Shown piece by piece: positions 22,033 to 31,861 of a stretch of 53,459 nt of DNA. The notes beneath the pieces are model-generated. The model was not told the origin of the DNA and searched no databases. It saw only the letters and a list, made by a program, of their open reading frames with translations. The stretch is from positions 1 through 53,459 of the forward strand of contig SKGQ01000022.1 in assembly GCA_007117515.1 (NCBI GenBank), given 5' to 3'. The position numbers were made by a program, and so were the translations under genes. Source of the DNA: Ectothiorhodospiraceae bacterium (GTDB lineage: Bacteria > Pseudomonadota > Gammaproteobacteria > Nitrococcales > Aquisalimonadaceae). The first letter of the stretch is position 1, and each line of letters begins with the position of its first letter.

Positions 22033-22719
22033 ATGACCGTCAAGATCCTGATCGTCGAAGACGAGGCCCCCATCCGCGAAATGGTGGTCATGGCGCTGAG
22101 CGCCGCCGGCTATGAAGTGCACGAGGCGGAGTCCGGCGAAGAGGGGTTTGCCCTGCTGAACGAGCACGTGCCGGATCTGATCCTGCTCGACTGGATGTTG
22201 CCCGGCATGAGCGGCATCGACTTTTCGCGGCGGATCAAGAAGGACCCGCTGTGCAGCGAGATTCCCATCATCATGCTCACCGCCCGCGGCGAGGAAGAGG
22301 ACAAGGTGCGCGGGCTCGAGTCCGGCGCCGATGACTTCGTGACCAAGCCGTTCTCGCCGCGGGAACTGACCGCGCGGATCAAGGCGGTGCTGCGCCGGGC
22401 CTCGCCGATGAGTGCCGAGGAAGTGGTGGAGGTGGACGGTCTGCGGCTCGACCCGGTGAGTCACCGGGTCAGCGTCGACGAGTCTGCGGTGGATATGGGC
22501 CCCACTGAATTCCGCCTGCTGCATTTCTTCATGACTCATCCGGAACGCGTCTATACCCGCGGTCAGTTACTGGATAACGTGTGGGGCATGAACGTGTATG
22601 TGGAGGAACGGACCGTTGACGTACATATTCGCCGCCTGCGCAAGTCCATCGCCCGAACCGGACATGATCGTCTGGTGCAGACGGTGCGCGGTGCCGGCTA
22701 CCGTTTTTCCGTCAAGTAA
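22033..22719 (+). CDS. phoB: phosphate regulon response regulator PhoB
   Basis: [58 protein letters not shown]; winged-helix C-terminus [30 protein letters not shown]. Confidence 0.96.
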   Translation: MTVKILIVEDEAPIREMVVMALSAAGYEVHEAESGEEGFALLNEHVPDLILLDWMLPGMSGIDFSRRIKKDPLCSEIPIIMLTARGEEEDKVRGLESGADDFVTKPFSPRELTARIKAVLRRASPMSAEEVVEVDGLRLDPVSHRVSVDESAVDMGPTEFRLLHFFMTHPERVYTRGQLLDNVWGMNVYVEERTVDVHIRRLRKSIARTGHDRLVQTVRGAGYRFSVK

Positions 22720-22744
22720 TGAACGGCCACTGCCCGGCTGAGTC

Positions 22745-24190
22745 ATGCGCCTGCTCCCGCGACGCGCCGCCCCAGGCGTGAAACCTCCTTTCGCAGGCCG
22801 GTCTCCCTGGCCTGCCGTTTTCCTGCGGCTGCTACTGGTTACGACAGTCTCTGCGGGCTTCGGCTTTCTGCTTGGTCACGTGGTGCTGGGCCTGTTCCTG
22901 GGTACCGCCGCCTACCTGGCCTGGAATATCCACAATCAGGTGCAGCTGGAGCGCTGGCTGCGACAGGGGCGCACGCTGGAGCCACCGGATTCCAGGGGTC
23001 TCTGGGGAGATATCTTCAACGGCATTCATCGTCTGCAGCGACGCCAGCGTGGCCGTCGGCGCAAGCTGGCGAAGCTCCTGCAGGGCATCCGTGAAAGCAT
23101 CAATGCCATGCCCGATGCCGCTGTCATCCTGCGCGAGAACGGCGAAATCCAGTGGTGGAACGAGCCGGCCCGGGACATGCTGGGCCTGCGCTGGCCGCAG
23201 GATGAGGGCCAGCGCATTGCCAATCTGTTCCGGCACCCGGAGTTTGCTGTCTTCGTGCGTCGCGAGGCAGCGGAAGCGGCGTCTCTTACCGTGCCGTCTC
23301 CGGTGGACGAGGACATGATCCTCGAAATCCGCCTGATCCCCTATGCCGAGAACCAGCGCTTGATGCTGGCCCGGGATATCACGCGCCTGCATCGGCTGGA
23401 GCGCATGCGACGGGATTTCGTGGCCAATATCTCCCACGAGCTGCGCACACCGCTGACGGTGATCCAGGGTGTCTCCGAAAGCCTGGGCGATCGACTTGGT
23501 GACAGTGACGCGCAGGCCCAGCGCGCCCTGGAATTGATTCATCAGCAATCGCTGCGCATGGATCGGCTGGTCGAGGACCTGCTGATGCTGTCCCGACTGG
23601 AAACCGAGGAGAAACCGGTGGAAATGACGCCGGTGAACATGCCGCAGCTGCTGCGGCTGCTCGGCGAAGAGGCGCGCACCCTGAGCGGCGATCGCGAGCA
23701 CCAGATCATGCTGGACGTGGATCCAGGGCTGTGGATCCGCGGAGAGGAATCGGAGCTGCGCAGCGCGCTGTCGAATCTGGTGTTCAATGCGGTCAAGTAC
23801 ACGCAGCCGGGTGGCAGCATTCATGTGCTCTGGCAACGGCGCGGCAACCGGGCTTATTTCCGGGTCAAGGACAATGGCCCCGGGATTCCGGCACAGCACC
23901 TGTCACGTCTGACCGAACGTTTCTACCGGGTCGACGCCGGTCGCTCCTCCCGCACCGGCGGTACCGGCCTGGGGCTCGCCATCGTCAAGCATGTGCTCGG
24001 TCGTTACGGCACCCGACTCCAGATCCGTTCGGAAGCAGGGCAGGGAAGCCGCTTCAGCATCACGTTTCCGGAAAGAATTACACTACCGGAAGTGTTCAGT
24101 GATTCAGGTTTCAGTGATGAAGGTAGAAGTGATTCAGGTTTCAGTGTTCAGTTTTCAGACAAGGAAAAAGATCAAACAAACGCTGGTTGA
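22745..24190 (+). CDS. phoR: phosphate regulon sensor kinase PhoR
   Basis: FVANISHELRTPLTVIQGVSESL, NLVFNAVKYTQPGG, VKDNGPGI, GGTGLGLAIVKHVL; adjacent to phoB. Confidence 0.95.
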   Translation: MRLLPRRAAPGVKPPFAGRSPWPAVFLRLLLVTTVSAGFGFLLGHVVLGLFLGTAAYLAWNIHNQVQLERWLRQGRTLEPPDSRGLWGDIFNGIHRLQRRQRGRRRKLAKLLQGIRESINAMPDAAVILRENGEIQWWNEPARDMLGLRWPQDEGQRIANLFRHPEFAVFVRREAAEAASLTVPSPVDEDMILEIRLIPYAENQRLMLARDITRLHRLERMRRDFVANISHELRTPLTVIQGVSESLGDRLGDSDAQAQRALELIHQQSLRMDRLVEDLLMLSRLETEEKPVEMTPVNMPQLLRLLGEEARTLSGDREHQIMLDVDPGLWIRGEESELRSALSNLVFNAVKYTQPGGSIHVLWQRRGNRAYFRVKDNGPGIPAQHLSRLTERFYRVDAGRSSRTGGTGLGLAIVKHVLGRYGTRLQIRSEAGQGSRFSITFPERITLPEVFSDSGFSDEGRSDSGFSVQFSDKEKDQTNAG

Positions 24191-24275
24191 TACCGCTGAA
24201 TTTGGCGCGACTTCCGTGTCTCGGTGACCACCGAGGCCGCCCTGTCTGAACACTGAAAACTGCTTGTCTGAAACC
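24092..24275. repeat. TTTCAGTG-type simple intergenic repeat, dyad-arranged
   Basis: gtgttcagtgattcaggtttcagtg..gattcaggtttcagtgttcagttttcagacaagg opposite cctgtctgaacactgaaaactgcttgtctgaaac. Confidence 0.6.
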
Positions 24276-24278
24276 TCT

Positions 24279-24307
24279 TCATGAAGCCGCTTGAAGCGGC
24301 TTCATGA
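24279..24307. repeat. perfect 29-nt palindrome between phoR and pstS
   Basis: TCATGAAGCCGCTTGAAGCGGCTTCATGA. Confidence 0.8.
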
Positions 24308-24309
24308 GG

Positions 24310-24338
24310 TCGTCACTCCCCCTTCACAGTCCTGTCAC
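24310..24338 (+). promoter_or_regulatory. Pho-box array upstream of pstS
   Basis: TCGTCAC-tccc-CCTTCAC-agtc-CTGTCAC, three half-sites at exact 11-bp spacing. Confidence 0.7.
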
Positions 24339-24426
24339 ACTTGCTCCCCATACTCCGAATCGTTCTCGGGCTCTCACCGGGAAAGCGCAGCTCAACGATT
24401 GCGAACGCGTAAAACGGAGTATTCCA

Positions 24427-25410
24427 ATGATCAAGCATTCCCTGGCCGGCCTGATTACGGCCGCGACGATGTCCGCCTTCAGCTTGACCGCCATGGCCGA
24501 ACAGCAGACGCAGGTCGACCCTGATCTGCCGACCTACGAAGGTACCTCGGGCGTGTCCGGCAACCTGACCTCCATCGGGTCCGATACGCTGAACAACCTG
24601 ATGACCCTCTGGGCCGAGGAATTCAACAGCTTCTACCCGAACGTCAACGTCCAGATACAGGGTGCCGGCACCGGCACCGCGCCGCCGGCCCTGGCTGAGG
24701 GTACCTCCCAGTTCGGCCCGATGAGCCGCACCATGCGCAGCAGCGAAGAAGCGGAGTTCGAAGGTGCCCACGGCTATCCGGCCACCCCGGTGCGTGTGGC
24801 CATCGATACCATCGCCGTGTTCGTGAACCGCGATAACCCGATCGAAGGCATGACCATCCCCCAGGTGGATGCGGTGTTCTCCTCCACTCGTCGCTGTGGT
24901 GCCGCCGAAGACATCACCCGCTGGGGGCAACTCGGTCTGGATGGCAGCTGGGCCAATCGTGACATCACGATCTACTCGCGTAACGCCGTGTCCGGTACCT
25001 ACGGCTTCTTCCGCCAGAACGCGCTCTGCGACGGCGATTTCAAGGACTCCATCAACGAGCAGCCGGGTTCCGCCTCGGTGGTCCAGGGCGTGACCGAGTC
25101 GCTGAACGGCATCGGCTACTCCGGTATCGGTTATGAAACCTCGGGTGTCCGTGCGATCCCGCTGGCCCACGACGAGGACAGCGTGATGGCCGAAGCCAAT
25201 GCGGAAAACGCTGCCTCGGGTGATTATCCGCTGGCCCGTTTCCTGTACGTCTACGTCAACAAGAACCCGGAGCGTCACCTCGAGCCGCGCGTTGGCGAGT
25301 TCCTGAAGCTGGTGCTCTCCAGGCAGGGTCAGGAAGTGACCGTGCGTGACGGCTTCATCCCGCTGCCGGCCGCCGTTGCGGCGCAGGAGCGCGAGAACCT
25401 GGGACTCTGA
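24427..25410 (+). CDS. pstS: phosphate ABC transporter substrate-binding protein PstS
   Basis: Signal peptide, IGSDTLNNLMTLWAEEFNSFYPNVNVQIQGAGTGTAPPAL, GPMSRTM; first gene of pst cluster. Confidence 0.94.
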   Translation: MIKHSLAGLITAATMSAFSLTAMAEQQTQVDPDLPTYEGTSGVSGNLTSIGSDTLNNLMTLWAEEFNSFYPNVNVQIQGAGTGTAPPALAEGTSQFGPMSRTMRSSEEAEFEGAHGYPATPVRVAIDTIAVFVNRDNPIEGMTIPQVDAVFSSTRRCGAAEDITRWGQLGLDGSWANRDITIYSRNAVSGTYGFFRQNALCDGDFKDSINEQPGSASVVQGVTESLNGIGYSGIGYETSGVRAIPLAHDEDSVMAEANAENAASGDYPLARFLYVYVNKNPERHLEPRVGEFLKLVLSRQGQEVTVRDGFIPLPAAVAAQERENLGL

Positions 25411-25433
25411 ACCGGTCCCTGGAAAGCTCTCAA

Positions 25434-25459
25434 GGCCCCGCCCCGGCGGGGCCTTTTTG
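25434..25459 (+). terminator. rho-independent terminator after pstS
   Basis: GGCCCCGCCCCGGCGGGGCC followed by TTTTTGT. Confidence 0.85.
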
Positions 25460-25470
25460 TCTCCGGAGTG

Positions 25471-25510
25471 CCGTCATCGTTTTGTCATATTCCGGTCACG
25501 GGACTGTCAT
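25471..25510 (+). promoter_or_regulatory. double Pho box upstream of pstC
   Basis: CCGTCAT-cgtt-TTGTCAT-attc-CGGTCAC-ggga-CTGTCAT, four half-sites at exact 11-bp spacing. Confidence 0.8.
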
Positions 25511-25564
25511 TCAGCGTCCGTAGCATCCGCCGTAATTGCCATTCACTGATCGTGAGATTGCCGC

Positions 25565-27880
25565 ATGAGTGAGTCATCCAGTCAGGCCGGTACCGCAAGC
25601 GGCTCCGTCCGCAGCCTGTTGCCGAGCGGTGCCGCCCGTGCCCGTCTGCGGCGCTGGCGCGGTGCCAAGGATTTCATGGCGAAGGTTCTGGTCGCCACCT
25701 TCGGCGTTGCCGTGGTCGGCGCGCTGGCACTGATCTTCATCTATCTGTTCAGCGAGGTCATGCCGCTGCTGCAGTCCGCGGACAGTGATGCACGGGCCAG
25801 CTATGCCGCCCCTGGTGGCGACGATGTCGGCACAGTGCACGTTGCGTCCAACCGGCATCGGTCTCTGGCGGTGCGTTTCACCGACGATCGTCGTGCGGTG
25901 TTCTTCGTGCCGCTGACCGGTGAGGTGACCAAGTCCGTGGATCTACCTCTGCCGGAGGACAGTGAAGTCACTGCGCGGGCGCAGGCAGAGCCTCGGACGC
26001 GGATTTCCGCGTATGGGCTCGACAGCGGTGAAGTGCTGATCGTCGAGCAGGTTTTCGATGAGCGTTTCGAGGGTGGTGAGCGGCACGTTGACGGGGATAT
26101 CCGCTTTCCGAGGGAAACCGAGGACGGGCCCCTGCTGGATATTGCCGGCGATGGCACGGCTGTCAGTCAGCTCGCGATCCAGCGGGGTTCTGGTGGTACC
26201 CAGCTTGCCGTGGCGCTGGCGGATGGTCGCCTGGAACTGATCAACTTCGAGGAAACCACTTCGTTCATGACCGGCGAGTCCACCGTCGAGGTCAAGCGCT
26301 TCAGCCTGGATAAGCCGCAGGACGTCACCATTACCCGCATGTTGCTGGACATTACCGGTCGCGTAATGCTGGTCGGCGACGATTCGGGCCAGGTGCACTA
26401 TTACAACATCGCGCGGCCGGAGAACGCGCGGCTGGTCAACACCCGGCATGTGCTGGAAGCGGATGATGCAGAGGTCTCCGCGATGGAGTTACTGCTCGGC
26501 TCACAGTCGTTGATCGTCGGTGGCACCGACGGCAGCGTGAGCCAGTGGTTCCTGGTGCGTGATGACGACAACGTGCGCCGGCTGACCCGGGTGCGTGGTT
26601 TCGATGGCCATGGCGCGCCGATTCGCACCATTGCGCCGGAATACGGCCGCAAGGGTTTCGCGACGGCGGATGAGCAGGGTGAGGTCAAACTGCATTACTC
26701 GACCTCGGAACGCACCCTGATGCAACGCCAGGTTGCCGACGGCAAGTCGGTTCACACCCTGTCGTTCGCGCCGCGGGCGAACGCCCTGTACGCCGTCGAT
26801 GCCGACGAGCAACTGCACGTACTCGATGTGCGCAATGAGCACCCGGAGGTGTCGGTGGGGGCGCTCTGGAGCAAGGTCTGGTACGAGGGTCGCTCCGAAT
26901 CCGATTATGTCTGGCAGTCGTCCTCGGCCACCGATGAATTCGAACCCAAGTTTTCGCTGGTGCCGCTCACCGTGGGCACGCTGAAGGCAGCCTTCTACGC
27001 CATGCTGTTCGCAACGCCGCTGGCGATCATGGGCGCCATCTACACCGCCTACTTCATGTCGCCGCGCATGCGCACGACGGTGAAACCCACCATCGAGATC
27101 ATGGAGGCCCTGCCCACGGTCATCCTCGGTTTCCTGGCCGGCCTCTGGCTGGCGCCGTACGTCGAGGCCAATCTGCCGTCGGTGTTCTCCATCCTGTTGC
27201 TGGTACCGCTCAGCATGCTGGTGTTCGCCTTCCTCTGGACTCGCGTGCTGGGCAGTGCCGTCAGACGCGTGATTCCGGACGGCTGGGAAGCGGCGTTATT
27301 GATTCCGGTGGTGCTGCTGGTCGGTTGGTTCTGCGTTTCCATGAGCCCGGTCATCGAGAATCTGTTTTTCTCCGGAGACATGCGGCAGTGGTTGACCGAT
27401 GTCGGTATCACCTATGACCAGCGCAACGCCCTGGTGGTGGGTATTGCCATGGGCTTTGCCGTGATCCCGACCATCTATTCCATCTCCGAGGATGCCGTTT
27501 TCAACGTGCCGAAGCATCTGACCCAGGGCTCCCTTGCGCTGGGCGCGACGCCCTGGCAGACCATGGCCAAGGTGGTGCTGCTGACAGCCAGCCCCGGGAT
27601 CTTCTCGGCGGTGATGATCGGCTTCGGTCGCGCCGTCGGCGAGACCATGATCGTGCTCATGGCCACCGGCAACAGTCCGGTCGTCAACTTCAATATCTTC
27701 GAGGGCATGCGCACGCTCTCCGCCAACATTGCGGTGGAAATGGGCGAGACCGCAGTCGGTGGCACCCACTACCGGATCCTGTTCCTGGCGGCCCTGGTGC
27801 TGTTCATTCTGACTTTCGTCCTGAACACCGCGGCGGAACTGGTGCGCCAGCGCCTGCGCCGCAAGTACAGCTCACTTTAA
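25565..27880 (+). CDS. pstC: phosphate ABC transporter permease PstC with large N-terminal domain
   Basis: 771 aa; C-terminal permease EALPTVILGFLAGLWLAP, SLALGATPWQTMAKVVL, GRAVGETMIVLMATGNS; N-terminal repeat-rich domain between TM segments. Confidence 0.93.
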   Translation: MSESSSQAGTASGSVRSLLPSGAARARLRRWRGAKDFMAKVLVATFGVAVVGALALIFIYLFSEVMPLLQSADSDARASYAAPGGDDVGTVHVASNRHRSLAVRFTDDRRAVFFVPLTGEVTKSVDLPLPEDSEVTARAQAEPRTRISAYGLDSGEVLIVEQVFDERFEGGERHVDGDIRFPRETEDGPLLDIAGDGTAVSQLAIQRGSGGTQLAVALADGRLELINFEETTSFMTGESTVEVKRFSLDKPQDVTITRMLLDITGRVMLVGDDSGQVHYYNIARPENARLVNTRHVLEADDAEVSAMELLLGSQSLIVGGTDGSVSQWFLVRDDDNVRRLTRVRGFDGHGAPIRTIAPEYGRKGFATADEQGEVKLHYSTSERTLMQRQVADGKSVHTLSFAPRANALYAVDADEQLHVLDVRNEHPEVSVGALWSKVWYEGRSESDYVWQSSSATDEFEPKFSLVPLTVGTLKAAFYAMLFATPLAIMGAIYTAYFMSPRMRTTVKPTIEIMEALPTVILGFLAGLWLAPYVEANLPSVFSILLLVPLSMLVFAFLWTRVLGSAVRRVIPDGWEAALLIPVVLLVGWFCVSMSPVIENLFFSGDMRQWLTDVGITYDQRNALVVGIAMGFAVIPTIYSISEDAVFNVPKHLTQGSLALGATPWQTMAKVVLLTASPGIFSAVMIGFGRAVGETMIVLMATGNSPVVNFNIFEGMRTLSANIAVEMGETAVGGTHYRILFLAALVLFILTFVLNTAAELVRQRLRRKYSSL

Positions 27881-28153
27881 GGAAGCGCTGAAGTATGCAC
27901 GCGCCTGCGTTGGAGTCCGCATTTTTCACGAGGCAAGGCGCGCTGCGCAGCGCCGCAGTCATTCTGCGGTCAAGCAGCGCAACGCGGCATTCGGGAAAAA
28001 TGCGGCCCAACCCGAAGGGCCCGGCCGGTTTTGGCCCCTGGCGGCGTTGCGCCACCGGCCCGGTAGACCCACTACCGGACCGTCACCGCGCCTTGCCAGA
28101 TGACCAAAACCGGTCTCGGGCGCAGACGCGGGAATACTTCAGCGCTTCCTTAA
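27877..28153. repeat. Element A copy 2 (277 bp) between pstC and pstA
   Basis: TTAAGGAAGCGCTGAAGTAT ... ATACTTCAGCGCTTCCTTAA perfect 20-bp TIR; interior matches the other copies. Confidence 0.85.
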
Positions 28154-28187
28154 TCGGTCGACACGGACTCCGAGGCAAGGAAAGGCA

Positions 28188-29855
28188 ATGAATAACTGGT
28201 TCAAGAGCGGAACGCCCTGGGTCTGGCTGAACGCCGGTGCCGTCAGTGTGAGCCTGATCATGGTGGTCGGTCTGTTGCTGATGATTGCGGTCAACGGACT
28301 GGGTCACTTCTGGCCGCAGGCGGTGGTCGAGTTCGACTATGGCGAGGGTGAGGACGCCGGGACTCAAAGGGTTCTGGGGGAAATCAGTCGTTCCGAAACC
28401 ATGACCGCTGCCGCCATGCGTGATGCCGGTTACACGGTGCCCGAGGACCAGACGGTCGTGACACGGCATCTGGTCAAGCGTGGCAACCGCGATGCCACGG
28501 GCCGGGATTTCGTCTGGTACATCGGCGAGAACGCCAGCGAGTTTCGTTATCCGGATAACGCCATGGTGCTGGAGCGGCTGACCTGGGGGGATCTGATCGG
28601 TTACCTCAAGGACTACCGCGAGGGCGGCGAAGTGGTTGCCGAAGGCGAAGCGGCCCGGGACGTCTTTGCCGAACGCCTCGAGCAGACGCGTTCCAGCGTT
28701 CAGGAGATCGAGCGCATCGAGCGCTTCGAGATCGGTGCGGTGAATTACGAGATCGAGCAGATCCGCCTGCAGCAGCGCGCGCTGGAGATCAATCCGCAAC
28801 TGTCTGATACGGAGCGTGCAGAGCAGAGTGCGGTACTGGACGAGCTGCGGGCCGGCTTCGAGGAGCAGTATGCCGAGCTGGAAGAGCGCCGCAACGCCCT
28901 GCGACAGGATGTTCGCCGCTACAGCATCACCGCGGAACTGATGGATGGTCGTGAACAGGAAGTGGTGCTCGCCGATATTGTCCGCGCCACCTGGCCCAAC
29001 GCCATGGGGTTCGGTGCAAAGATCAGTCACTACGGCAGCACGTTCTGGGATTTCGTCAGCGGTTTCCCGCGTGAAGCCAATACGGAAGGCGGCATCCTGC
29101 CTGCGATTTTCGGCACGGTGCTGATGGTGATCATCATGTCCATTGTGGTGACGCCGTTCGGTGTTCTGGCGGCGATCTATCTGCGTGAATACGCCAGGCA
29201 GGGGCCGCTGGTGCGCACCATTCGTATTTCCGTGAATAACCTGGCGGGGGTGCCGTCCATCGTCTTCGGCGTGTTCGGTCTGGGCTTCTTTGTCTACTTC
29301 CTGGGCGGCAGTATCGACCGCACCTTCTATCCAGAGGCGCTGCCCGCGCCAACCTATGGCAGTCCGGCGATCATCTGGGCTTCGCTGACCCTGGCCCTGC
29401 TGACGCTGCCGGTGGTGATTGTCTCCACCGAGGAAGGCCTGTCGCGCATTCCCAGCACCATCCGTCAGGGCAGTCTGGCCCTGGGTGCAACCAAGGCCGA
29501 GACCCTGTGGCGCATCGTCGTGCCGCTGGCCGCGCCGGCGATGATGACCGGGCTGATCTTGGCTGTGGCCCGCGCCGCCGGTGAGGTGGCTCCGCTGATG
29601 CTGGTGGGTGTGGTCAAGCTGGCGCCGAACCTGCCCCTCGACGGCAACTTCCCGTTCCTGCACCTGGACCGGGCCTTCATGCATCTCGGCTTCCATATCT
29701 ACGACGTCGGCTTCCAGAGCCCCAACGTCGAGGCCGGTCGGCCGCTGGTCTACGCCACGGCGCTGATCCTCGTGCTGCTGATCATGATCCTGAACGTGAC
29801 GGCAATCTCGATCCGCAACTATCTGCGCGAGAAGTACAAGAGCGACAGCGATTAG
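28188..29855 (+). CDS. pstA: phosphate ABC transporter permease PstA
   Basis: GVPSIVFGVFGLGFFVYFLGGS, GSLALGATKAETLWRIVVP, ARAAGEVAPLMLVG; long N-terminal extension. Confidence 0.94.
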   Translation: MNNWFKSGTPWVWLNAGAVSVSLIMVVGLLLMIAVNGLGHFWPQAVVEFDYGEGEDAGTQRVLGEISRSETMTAAAMRDAGYTVPEDQTVVTRHLVKRGNRDATGRDFVWYIGENASEFRYPDNAMVLERLTWGDLIGYLKDYREGGEVVAEGEAARDVFAERLEQTRSSVQEIERIERFEIGAVNYEIEQIRLQQRALEINPQLSDTERAEQSAVLDELRAGFEEQYAELEERRNALRQDVRRYSITAELMDGREQEVVLADIVRATWPNAMGFGAKISHYGSTFWDFVSGFPREANTEGGILPAIFGTVLMVIIMSIVVTPFGVLAAIYLREYARQGPLVRTIRISVNNLAGVPSIVFGVFGLGFFVYFLGGSIDRTFYPEALPAPTYGSPAIIWASLTLALLTLPVVIVSTEEGLSRIPSTIRQGSLALGATKAETLWRIVVPLAAPAMMTGLILAVARAAGEVAPLMLVGVVKLAPNLPLDGNFPFLHLDRAFMHLGFHIYDVGFQSPNVEAGRPLVYATALILVLLIMILNVTAISIRNYLREKYKSDSD

Positions 29856-29908
29856 ATCCGACTTCGGCAGGCGGGCCAGGCTCGCCCCACACTGATTGAG
29901 AGAGAACC

Positions 29909-30763
29909 ATGGTGCCAACGATGAAAGATGAGAACCGCGTGCTGACCCACGGCATGGATCCGGCAGCGATGCGTGGCAAAGGCAGCGAGAAGCTGTTGAT
30001 AAGCCGCGAAACTCCGGCCATGGAAATCAAGGATCTGAAGCTCTACTACGGCAAGGAAATGGCGCTGAAGGGCGTGGACCTGACCATCCCCAAGGGTCGC
30101 ATCACCGCTTTCATTGGTCCCAGCGGCTGCGGCAAATCAACCCTGCTGCGCTGCATGAACCGCATGAATGACCTGATCGATATCGCCAGGATCGAGGGTG
30201 AAGTCCTGCTGCATGGCGACAATATCTATGATGCCGGCGTGGACGTCGCGGAGCTTCGACGCCGCGTGGGCATGGTGTTCCAGAAGCCGAACCCCTTTCC
30301 GAAATCGATCTACGAAAACGTGGCCTATGGACTGCGCCTGCAGGGCGTCAAGAATCGTCGGATACTGGACGAGGTGGTGGAGCAGTCACTGCGTCGCGCG
30401 GCCTTGTGGGATGAGGTCAAGGACCGCCTGAACGAGAACGCCTTCGGCCTCTCCGGCGGTCAGCAGCAGCGCCTGGTCATCGCCCGGGCCGTGGCCATCG
30501 AGCCGGAAGTCCTGCTGCTCGACGAACCGGCCTCGGCCCTTGACCCACTGGCGACGCTGAAGATCGAAGAGCTGATGTTCGAACTGAAAGACGAGTACAC
30601 CATCGCCATCGTCACCCACAACATGCAGCAGGCCGCCCGCGTCTCGGATTACACGGCCTTCATGTACATGGGCGAAATGGTCGAGTTCGCCGACACCGAC
30701 ACGCTGTTCACGTCGCCGGCGAAGAAGCAGACGGAGGATTACATTACGGGCCGCTATGGCTAG
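29909..30763 (+). CDS. pstB: phosphate ABC transporter ATP-binding protein PstB
   Basis: Walker [10 protein letters not shown], signature LSGGQQQR, Walker [30 protein letters not shown]. Confidence 0.97.
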   Translation: MVPTMKDENRVLTHGMDPAAMRGKGSEKLLISRETPAMEIKDLKLYYGKEMALKGVDLTIPKGRITAFIGPSGCGKSTLLRCMNRMNDLIDIARIEGEVLLHGDNIYDAGVDVAELRRRVGMVFQKPNPFPKSIYENVAYGLRLQGVKNRRILDEVVEQSLRRAALWDEVKDRLNENAFGLSGGQQQRLVIARAVAIEPEVLLLDEPASALDPLATLKIEELMFELKDEYTIAIVTHNMQQAARVSDYTAFMYMGEMVEFADTDTLFTSPAKKQTEDYITGRYG

Positions 30764-30784
30764 CGGCCCGTGCGTTTTAAGTGT

Positions 30785-30832
30785 GAGGTTTTAGGTTTTA
30801 CGTAAAACATTAAACGTCAAACCTAAAACGTT
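30785..30832. repeat. AAACGTAAAAC-type simple dyad repeat between pstB and phoU
   Basis: gaggttttaggttttacgtaaaacattaaacgtcaaacctaaaacg. Confidence 0.6.
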
Positions 30833-30840
30833 CCCGGAAA

Positions 30841-30858
30841 CTGTCTGGAAATCGTCAG
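30841..30858 (+). promoter_or_regulatory. weak candidate Pho box upstream of phoU
   Basis: CTGTCTG-gaaa-TCGTCAG, degenerate half-sites at 11-bp spacing. Confidence 0.3.
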
Positions 30859-30894
30859 CGATTCAATTCGGTCCAGCCGACCATCGAGGCCACC

Positions 30895-31617
30895 ATGGAT
30901 AAATCCTTTTTTGCCCAACACATCTCCCAGCAGTTCAACGAGGAGCTGGAGGAAATCGTCAACCGGGCCATGGCAATGGGTGGCCTGGTGGAGCAGCAGC
31001 TTGGTGATGCCATGCTCGGCCTGGCCGAGGGTGATATCGGGAGCGCCGAGTTGGTGGTGACCCGGGATTACCAGGTCAACGCCATGGAGGTGGCCCTGGA
31101 CGAGGAGTGCACGCACATCCTCGCACGACGTCAGCCCACGGCCAGCGATCTGCGGTTGGTTATGGCGGTGATCAAGACCATCACCGATCTGGAGCGCATC
31201 GGTGACGAGGCGGAGCGCATCGGCAAGATGGCCCTGCACCTGCTGGAGAAAGATCGCGAACAGAATCCGATGGCCGAGATTGCGGCCCTCGGCGAGTACG
31301 TGCGCCGAATGCTGCATAACGCCCTGGATGCCTTCGCCCGCATGGACACGGATCAGGCGGTACGCACCGCGCAGATGGACTTCAGTGCTGACAGTCAGTA
31401 CGAGGAGGTCATGCGCCAGTTGCTGAAGCGTATGCGCGACGACCCGGAGTCCATACCGCGGATCATGGACATGGTCTGGGCGGTACGGTCGCTGGAACGG
31501 ATCGGAGATCGCTCGCGGAACATCTGTGAGTACGTAATCTACTTCGTGCTTGGCAAGGACGTGCGCCACATCAGTTTCGAGCAGATGGCGGAAGAGGCCA
31601 CCGGCGACAGGCGCTAG
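30895..31617 (+). CDS. phoU: phosphate signalling regulator PhoU
   Basis: Helical repeats with ARRQPTASDLRLVMAVIKTITDLERIGDEAERI and VRSLERIGDRSRNICEYVIY. Confidence 0.95.
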   Translation: MDKSFFAQHISQQFNEELEEIVNRAMAMGGLVEQQLGDAMLGLAEGDIGSAELVVTRDYQVNAMEVALDEECTHILARRQPTASDLRLVMAVIKTITDLERIGDEAERIGKMALHLLEKDREQNPMAEIAALGEYVRRMLHNALDAFARMDTDQAVRTAQMDFSADSQYEEVMRQLLKRMRDDPESIPRIMDMVWAVRSLERIGDRSRNICEYVIYFVLGKDVRHISFEQMAEEATGDRR

Positions 31618-31675
31618 TTCGCACGCCCGCGCTTGACCCGGCCTGCACCAAGCCGAGCATCCGCGGCTCGTAGCT

Positions 31676-31802
31676 CGTAGGGTGCATTAAGCGCAGCGAA
31701 TGCACGCGGTGTGATCCGCCACGATTATGGCAACAGGCTTTCGGCCGAAACGCCGCCAACGGATCACACCGCGCGGGTCCGCTGCGCTTGACCCGCCCTA
31801 CG
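31676..31802. repeat. Element B copy 2
   Basis: CGTAGGGTGCATTAAGCGCAGCGAATGCACGCGGTGTGATCCG ... CGGATCACACCGCGCGGGTCCGCTGCGCTTGACCCGCCCTACG. Confidence 0.75.
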
Positions 31803-31861
31803 CCTCTGAATATCCGCCGGGGTTTTGTGGGGCGCGGACGCGGGAATTGCCCGGCGTTTTA

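Noticed and set aside
22832-23899. 355-aa minus-strand ORF
   Set aside because: Antisense to the well-supported phoR gene.
24092-24275. CRISPR-like array of TTTCAGTG repeats
   Set aside because: Units are too short and irregular, with no constant spacer length and no cas genes.
28083-29918. 611-aa minus-strand ORF
   Set aside because: Antisense to pstA and part of element A; low-complexity H/D/Q-rich composition typical of shadow ORFs.
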